From: Desulfarculus sp.
GTDB lineage: Bacteria; Desulfobacterota; Desulfarculia; Desulfarculales; Desulfarculaceae
Direction: 5' to 3'
NCBI GenBank assembly: GCA_020216805.1
Contig: JAIWNN010000059.1
Location: 1-10,000, forward strand
Length of the DNA: 10,000 nt
Position 1 is the stretch's first letter. Each line of letters opens with the position of its first letter. A model generated the notes under the pieces. It saw only the letters and a list, made by a program, of their open reading frames with translations, was not told where the DNA came from and ran no database searches. A program made the translations under genes and the position numbers. Of the stretch, positions 6,560 through 10,000 are shown piece by piece.

Positions 6560-6600
6560 CCTCGCCGCCGCGCCCGGGGCGGGGCCAGGCCGGATAGAAG

Positions 6601-6945
6601 TTAAGGCTTCGATCGGCCGGATTCAAGCTGCGCCGTGGCCTGGGCTTGGAAAACCGCCTTGCCGGCGGCCCGGGCCTGGTCGGCCAGGCGGGTCAGCTCG
6701 GCGGGATCCTGGGTCTGGCCCAAGAGGGCCACCGCCCGGCGCCAATAGAAATAGTCGCCGGCTTCCAGGGCGGCCTGGCGCAAGCGCTCCAGTCCCGCTT
6801 GGTCACCGGCGGCCTCCAGGCACTCCAGGGCCTCGCCCCAGCGTCCCTGGTCCAGGTAGCGGCGACCCACCGCTCCCAGCTCGGGCGAAGCGCTGGCCAA
6901 AAGCTTGCGGCGCTCCTGGGCGGAAGGCATGCGGTCGCTGGCCAT
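6601..6945 (-). CDS. Small uncharacterised helical protein between rpoZ and dnaJ
   Basis: A 114-residue protein from MASDRMPSAQERRKLL. I do not recognise a named family. It has no signal peptide or membrane segment and is predicted cytoplasmic. It is rich in Ala, Leu, Arg and Glu with helix-turn-helix periodicity: YLDQGRWGEALECLEAAGD (about 28-46) and AGDYFYWRRAVALLG (about 59-73) look like one or two degenerate TPR-like helical pairs, with a third helix at about 80-105. The start at 6945 has GGGGAG seven bases upstream and follows the rpoZ stop by 4 bases; a second ATG at 6930 is possible. A longer frame reaching 6996 overlaps rpoZ and lacks support. The tight spacing argues for co-expression with omega and perhaps DnaJ. 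A scaffold or chaperone-linked role is only a guess. Confidence 0.78.
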   Translation of the reverse strand: MASDRMPSAQERRKLLASASPELGAVGRRYLDQGRWGEALECLEAAGDQAGLERLRQAALEAGDYFYWRRAVALLGQTQDPAELTRLADQARAAGKAVFQAQATAQLESGRSKP

Positions 6946-6949
6946 GGGC

Positions 6950-7297
6950 CTACTCCCCGGCCGGGCCGTCCTCGGCCGCCTCGTCGCGGTCTTCACCCTC
7001 GCTCTTGGCCTGGGCCTGCTGCTGGGCCTGGGCCTCGGCCGCGGCCACCGCGGCGGCGATGCGGGCCCGCTCGCGCTCCTCGGCCGCCGCCCGCTCGCGC
7101 TCGGCCTCCTCGGCGCTGACCGGGTAGACGTAGCCGGCGGCCACCTCGCGCAGGGCCACCACGATCTCCTTGTTCTTGGAATCCAGGTGGGGGGGGGCGC
7201 CGTCCCGGAGCTGGCGGACCCGCTTGGCGGCCAGGTGCACCAGGGCGAAACGGTTATCGATCTTTTCCAGGCAATCCTCGACCGTGACTCGGGCCAT
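6950..7297 (-). CDS. rpoZ: DNA-directed RNA polymerase omega subunit with extended C-terminal tail
   Basis: Omega helps assemble and stabilise the beta' subunit of RNA polymerase. The 115-residue product starts [30 protein letters not shown], the classic omega N-terminus with the NRF and AAKR motifs at 15-17 and 23-26, followed by [14 protein letters not shown] at 42-55. Omega is usually about 70-90 residues; here an Ala/Glu/Arg/Gln-rich tail from about 61 to 115 adds a likely charged helix (about 61-98) and an acidic end. The start at 7297 is chosen because AAGGAAGG lies 5 bases upstream and the family begins at MARVTVEDC; an in-frame ATG at 7327 would add ten residues with no homology. It begins 75 bases after the DUF4340 gene and is followed after 4 bases by the small gene. 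I see no strong promoter directly upstream. Confidence 0.94.
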   Translation of the reverse strand: MARVTVEDCLEKIDNRFALVHLAAKRVRQLRDGAPPHLDSKNKEIVVALREVAAGYVYPVSAEEAERERAAAEERERARIAAAVAAAEAQAQQQAQAKSEGEDRDEAAEDGPAGE

Positions 7298-7302
7298 GGG
7301 AA

Positions 7303-7310
7303 CCTTCCTT
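7303..7310 (-). promoter_or_regulatory. Ribosome-binding site of rpoZ
   Basis: AAGGAAGG on the minus strand, 5 bases before the ATG at 7297. It supports this start over the in-frame ATG at 7327. Confidence 0.7.
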
Positions 7311-7342
7311 GCCCTCGCGGGCGTCAAAGCAGCGACTGATCA

Positions 7343-7366
7343 AGCGCCAGGCCCTCGGCCCGCGCT
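7343..7366 (-). terminator. Weak stem-loop after the DUF4340 gene
   Basis: On the minus strand AGCGC (7366-7362) pairs with GCGCT (7347-7343), and an inner GCC-GAG-GGC can stack inside it. It begins six bases past the DUF4340 stop. There is no T-run after it, so it is at best a weak or Rho-assisted end of the GldG-DUF4340 transcript; read-through into rpoZ is possible. Confidence 0.25.
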
Positions 7367-7372
7367 GGGGGT

Positions 7373-8740
7373 TCATTTATTTTGCGCGGGTCCGACAAGG
7401 GAGTCCACCCGCTTGAGCAGCTCGGGCTTGACCCCGAAAATCCGTCCATCGCCAGGGGTGGCCACCGCCAACAGGCCGCTTTCCGGGTCCAGCTCGCCGA
7501 TCATGAGGGTCAGGTTCGCGGCCGGCCGGTCGGCCTCGGCCCCCAGGGCCACCTCGATCACGATGCGAGCCGGCTTAAGGCCGTACTCCCCGGGCGGCAG
7601 GATTTTCTCCCATTTCAGGCTGGCCAAGTCCCAGAGCAGGAAATCGGGGCGCTCCTGTTCGTCGGGCTTGGGCTCCCCCGCCGGGGCGGGCTGGACCCGC
7701 TTCCAGCCCTCCCCGCCCTTGGCGTAGACCAGCTCCCGGCCCTCGCGGCGCAGGGTCAGGCCGCTGGCCCGGGCCCGGTCCAGCTTCAGGACATGGCGTT
7801 CCACCAGGTCCAGGGGCTGGCGCTCCAGGCGCTTGAGGCTGTCGGCCGCCACCTCCATCACCGGCCCCCCTTCCCAGCGACGCAGGTGGCGCCGGTCCTG
7901 GTTCGGGACCTGGCCGCCAATGGCCAAGCCCAGCTTCTGGCCCTTTTCCAGGGTCAGCCAGAGGCCCTCGCCGGGCTTTTCCAACCCCAGCTTGGCCAAG
8001 TCGAAGCCCTGGTCGATGAAGGCCAGGGCCTGCAGGCCGTGGATCTGGAATAAAAGGTCCTCCACCGCCCGGGGGTCGGCCGGCCCCTGGCCCTCCAGGG
8101 TCCAGAGCGGATCGGAGCCGCCCCGCTGGCGGGTCAGGGCCAGGTTCTTGCCGCCCAGGCGCATCTCCAGACGCTCCACCGCGGAGACCACGAAATCCAG
8201 GACCGTCTTGTCGCGCAGGTCAAAAAGGTCCTTGGCCAGGGAGCCGCGCACCTCGGCCGGCACCAGCCAGACCGCGGCCCGGTCGGGGGGGGCCAGGTAG
8301 AGCAAATCCCGGGAGGGGCTCAGGTCGCCCACCAAAAGCTCGGTCCGCTGCCCGCCGCGGTCGGTCAGGGCCAGGGTCTGCCAGGGCTTGGCCAGACCGA
8401 ACTGGGCCGGATCCTCGGGTTTGGCCAGGCGCTCCTTGATCCGGGCGTCGATCAGCCCGCCCAGCACCCGACCCACCGCCAGGGAGTCGGCCGGGGCCTG
8501 CAGGGGGCTGGTGATCTGCCAGCGGTGCTCCTGGTCGCGGCGTTCGATGCGCACCGGCTGGGGGAAGGCCTCCCCGCCCAGCTCCAGGACCGCCACCGCC
8601 TGGGGATCGCTCAGGCTGACCACCCGGCCGGCCTGGTCCTTCTCCCGGGCGCTGTCCCGCTCCAGACTTTCGGTGATGAACCAGGCCGCCGCCACCGCGG
8701 CCAGGGCCAACACCCAGACGATGAGCTGACGGGCCTTCAT
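7373..8740 (-). CDS. DUF4340 domain-containing membrane-anchored protein
   Basis: A 455-residue protein of the DUF4340 type that regularly accompanies GldG-like ABC-transporter auxiliary proteins; its molecular function is not established. An N-terminal hydrophobic segment (about 6-23, LIVWVLALAAVAAAWFI) followed by charged residues indicates a signal anchor with the body in the periplasm. The rest is beta-rich with repeated segments of the DUF4340 form: HRWQITSPLQAPADSLAVGRVLGGL (starting near 71) and DPLWTLEGQGPADPRAVEDLLFQI (starting near 210) share the W-x-L/I, P-x-D/AD, V..LL pattern, suggesting tandem copies of one fold. The start at 8740 overlaps the stop of the upstream GldG-like gene by four bases (ATGA), so the two are translationally coupled and probably act together. 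The C-terminus ends GPAQNK, six bases before the predicted stem-loop. Confidence 0.88.
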   Translation of the reverse strand: MKARQLIVWVLALAAVAAAWFITESLERDSAREKDQAGRVVSLSDPQAVAVLELGGEAFPQPVRIERRDQEHRWQITSPLQAPADSLAVGRVLGGLIDARIKERLAKPEDPAQFGLAKPWQTLALTDRGGQRTELLVGDLSPSRDLLYLAPPDRAAVWLVPAEVRGSLAKDLFDLRDKTVLDFVVSAVERLEMRLGGKNLALTRQRGGSDPLWTLEGQGPADPRAVEDLLFQIHGLQALAFIDQGFDLAKLGLEKPGEGLWLTLEKGQKLGLAIGGQVPNQDRRHLRRWEGGPVMEVAADSLKRLERQPLDLVERHVLKLDRARASGLTLRREGRELVYAKGGEGWKRVQPAPAGEPKPDEQERPDFLLWDLASLKWEKILPPGEYGLKPARIVIEVALGAEADRPAANLTLMIGELDPESGLLAVATPGDGRIFGVKPELLKRVDSLVGPAQNK

Positions 8741-10000
8741 GCCGCGCGCCTCCGCCGCCGCACCACCACCGCCACCCCCAGGATGACGAAGCCCAGGGGC
8801 AGCAGGATCACCGGGATCACCAGGGCCACCAGGGCCTGCTCGGGTTGGAGCAAAAGCGGCTGGTTGGCCTTCTGCTTGGGCCGCAGGGTGATCTGGTCCT
8901 TCTCCTCGGCCAGAAAGCCCACCGTGTTGAGCAGCAAATCGCGGTTGCCGGCCTGGTTCAGGTGGGCGTTGGTCGCGAAATCGCTGTCGCCGATCACCAC
9001 CAGATGGCCCACCACCGGCTTGTCATCGGATTCCGATGGCTTGTCCTGAGCTTGGTCCTTCTTTTCGGCCGGAGGGAGGTCCAGGGCCGCGCCCAGGATC
9101 AGGGGTCCCTGGGTGTCCTTGCCCTGCTCGAAGCTGGCCTTGCCGCCGGCCAGGCCGGCCAGGTCGGTCTCGCCCCAGGCGCTGGCGGTGGTCTTCAACA
9201 GCTCCACCGCCTTGATCCCGGCCGGCAGGGGCTGGGCGATCTCCAGGGATCGCGCCAAGGGGAAGTAGGTGAAGACTCCTTGCAAGGGGCGGGTGATCTG
9301 GTGCTCGCCATAGTTGGCCACCAGCGGCCAGGCCGGGCTGGCCCCCACCAGGCTGCTGGCCTGGTCCAGCACCAGGTCGTCGCGGGCCTTCACCCCCCGG
9401 GCCGCCAGCCAGCCGGTCAGCCCGGCGTCCTGCTGGGGATCGAGCATGACCAGCACCCCGCCGCCCCGGGCCAGGTAGTCGCCCAGGGCCTGGGTCTCGG
9501 CCTCCAGCAGGGCGTGCTTGGGCCCGGCCACCACCACCGCCGCCGCGTCGGCCGGCACGGTCTTGGCCTGGACCAAGAGGAGCGGCTTGACCTGGTAGTT
9601 CTGCTCGATCACCGCCGACTTGAGCTGGGAATAGCCCTCCTGGCCGGTCTCGTCCAGGCTCCTCTCGCCATGACCGGTGAGGAAGTAGACGATCTTGCCG
9701 CCCTGGCGGCCCAGGCGCAGCAGGCCGTTGGTGATCTCGTTCTCCTCGGGCAGCTTGACCTGCTCGTATTTCTCGTCCCGGGCCAGGACGATGGTCCCGT
9801 AGTTGCGCACCTCGTAGCGCTTGGCCAGGGCGGGCTCGCGGTCCGGGTCCACCACCCGCCAGGAGAACTGGGGGCTGAGGTAGGCGTACTGGGTCAGCAG
9901 GTCCTGGACCTTTTCCTTGCCGGCCTGACCCTCCTTGAAGAAGGCCAAGGCCTGCACCGGCTGCTCCAGCTTGGCCAGCAGATCCTTGGTCTGGGGCGAG
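8737..10000 (-). CDS. GldG-like ABC-type transport auxiliary protein (partial, 5' end outside window)
   Basis: The frame is open to the right edge and 420 residues are visible, beginning SPQTKDLLAKLEQPVQALAFF; this LSPQT...L..L..PV...FF pattern is typical of the GldG / ABC_transp_aux family, so the true start and N-terminal membrane segment lie beyond position 10000. Further family marks are WRVVDPDREP with YEVRNYGTIVL (about 9860-9770), the KIVYFLTGHGE block (about 9696-9664), a GGGVLVMLDPQ block (about 9465-9430) and HLVVIGDSDFATNAHL (about 9013-8965). A charged low-complexity linker (about 9085-9020) precedes the last. A C-terminal hydrophobic segment (about 8840-8765) followed by five Arg anchors the protein in the inner membrane. 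In Bacteroidetes GldG works with GldA/GldF in gliding; outside that phylum the partner ABC-2 system is of unknown substrate. Those partner genes should be just beyond the right edge. Confidence 0.9.
   Translation of the reverse strand, partial: SPQTKDLLAKLEQPVQALAFFKEGQAGKEKVQDLLTQYAYLSPQFSWRVVDPDREPALAKRYEVRNYGTIVLARDEKYEQVKLPEENEITNGLLRLGRQGGKIVYFLTGHGERSLDETGQEGYSQLKSAVIEQNYQVKPLLLVQAKTVPADAAAVVVAGPKHALLEAETQALGDYLARGGGVLVMLDPQQDAGLTGWLAARGVKARDDLVLDQASSLVGASPAWPLVANYGEHQITRPLQGVFTYFPLARSLEIAQPLPAGIKAVELLKTTASAWGETDLAGLAGGKASFEQGKDTQGPLILGAALDLPPAEKKDQAQDKPSESDDKPVVGHLVVIGDSDFATNAHLNQAGNRDLLLNTVGFLAEEKDQITLRPKQKANQPLLLQPEQALVALVIPVILLPLGFVILGVAVVVRRRRRAA

Noticed and set aside
6505..6600. 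CIRCE element or heat-shock promoter upstream of dnaJ
   Set aside because: No TTAGCACTC-N9-GAGTGCTAA-like inverted repeat or sigma-32 hexamers; only a short GC-rich palindrome is present.

Overview
This is a GC-rich window (about two thirds G+C by eye) in which every gene I can support lies on the minus strand, so transcription runs from position 10000 towards position 1. The gene set and order point to a Gram-negative bacterium: a lipopolysaccharide-type ABC exporter, a GldG/DUF4340 pair, an rpoZ-dnaJ cluster and a short DksA. A DnaJ beginning [10 protein letters not shown] and the short intergenic repeats containing GTCATTGCGAGCGCAGCG fit a Desulfobacterota (former deltaproteobacterial) genome. 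That placement is inference from family resemblance, not a search result.

Layout in the order of transcription. (1) 10000-7373: the 3' part of a GldG-like ABC-transporter auxiliary protein, followed with a 4-base ATGA overlap by a DUF4340 protein. The two look like the periplasmic, membrane-anchored part of a gliding/ABC-2-type export system whose permease and ATPase genes should lie beyond position 10000. (2) 7297-4881: a tight run of RNA polymerase omega subunit (rpoZ), a small uncharacterised helical protein, DnaJ chaperone and MoaC (molybdopterin biosynthesis), with gaps of 4, 96 and 19 bases. (3) 4797-4435: dksA, with its own well-formed sigma-70-type promoter. (4) 4372 to the left edge: a surface-polysaccharide module made of a polyprenyl-phosphate sugar-1-phosphate transferase (chain initiation), Wzm permease, a repeat-rich spacer, Wzt ATPase with a C-terminal glycan-binding domain, and a truncated coiled-coil protein translationally coupled to wzt, probably the start of a methyltransferase or glycosyltransferase.

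Together the left part describes initiation of a lipid-linked glycan on the inner leaflet (sugar transferase) and its export by a Wzm/Wzt ABC transporter, with the Wzt C-terminal domain probably reading a terminal modification of the glycan. The middle part is housekeeping (transcription, protein folding, cofactor synthesis, stringent-response control). I found no CRISPR array, insertion sequence, tRNA, rRNA or clearly new system. The items most worth a second look are the repeat island between wzm and wzt, the coupled coiled-coil protein at the left edge, the small gene between rpoZ and dnaJ, and two promoters of nearly identical architecture.
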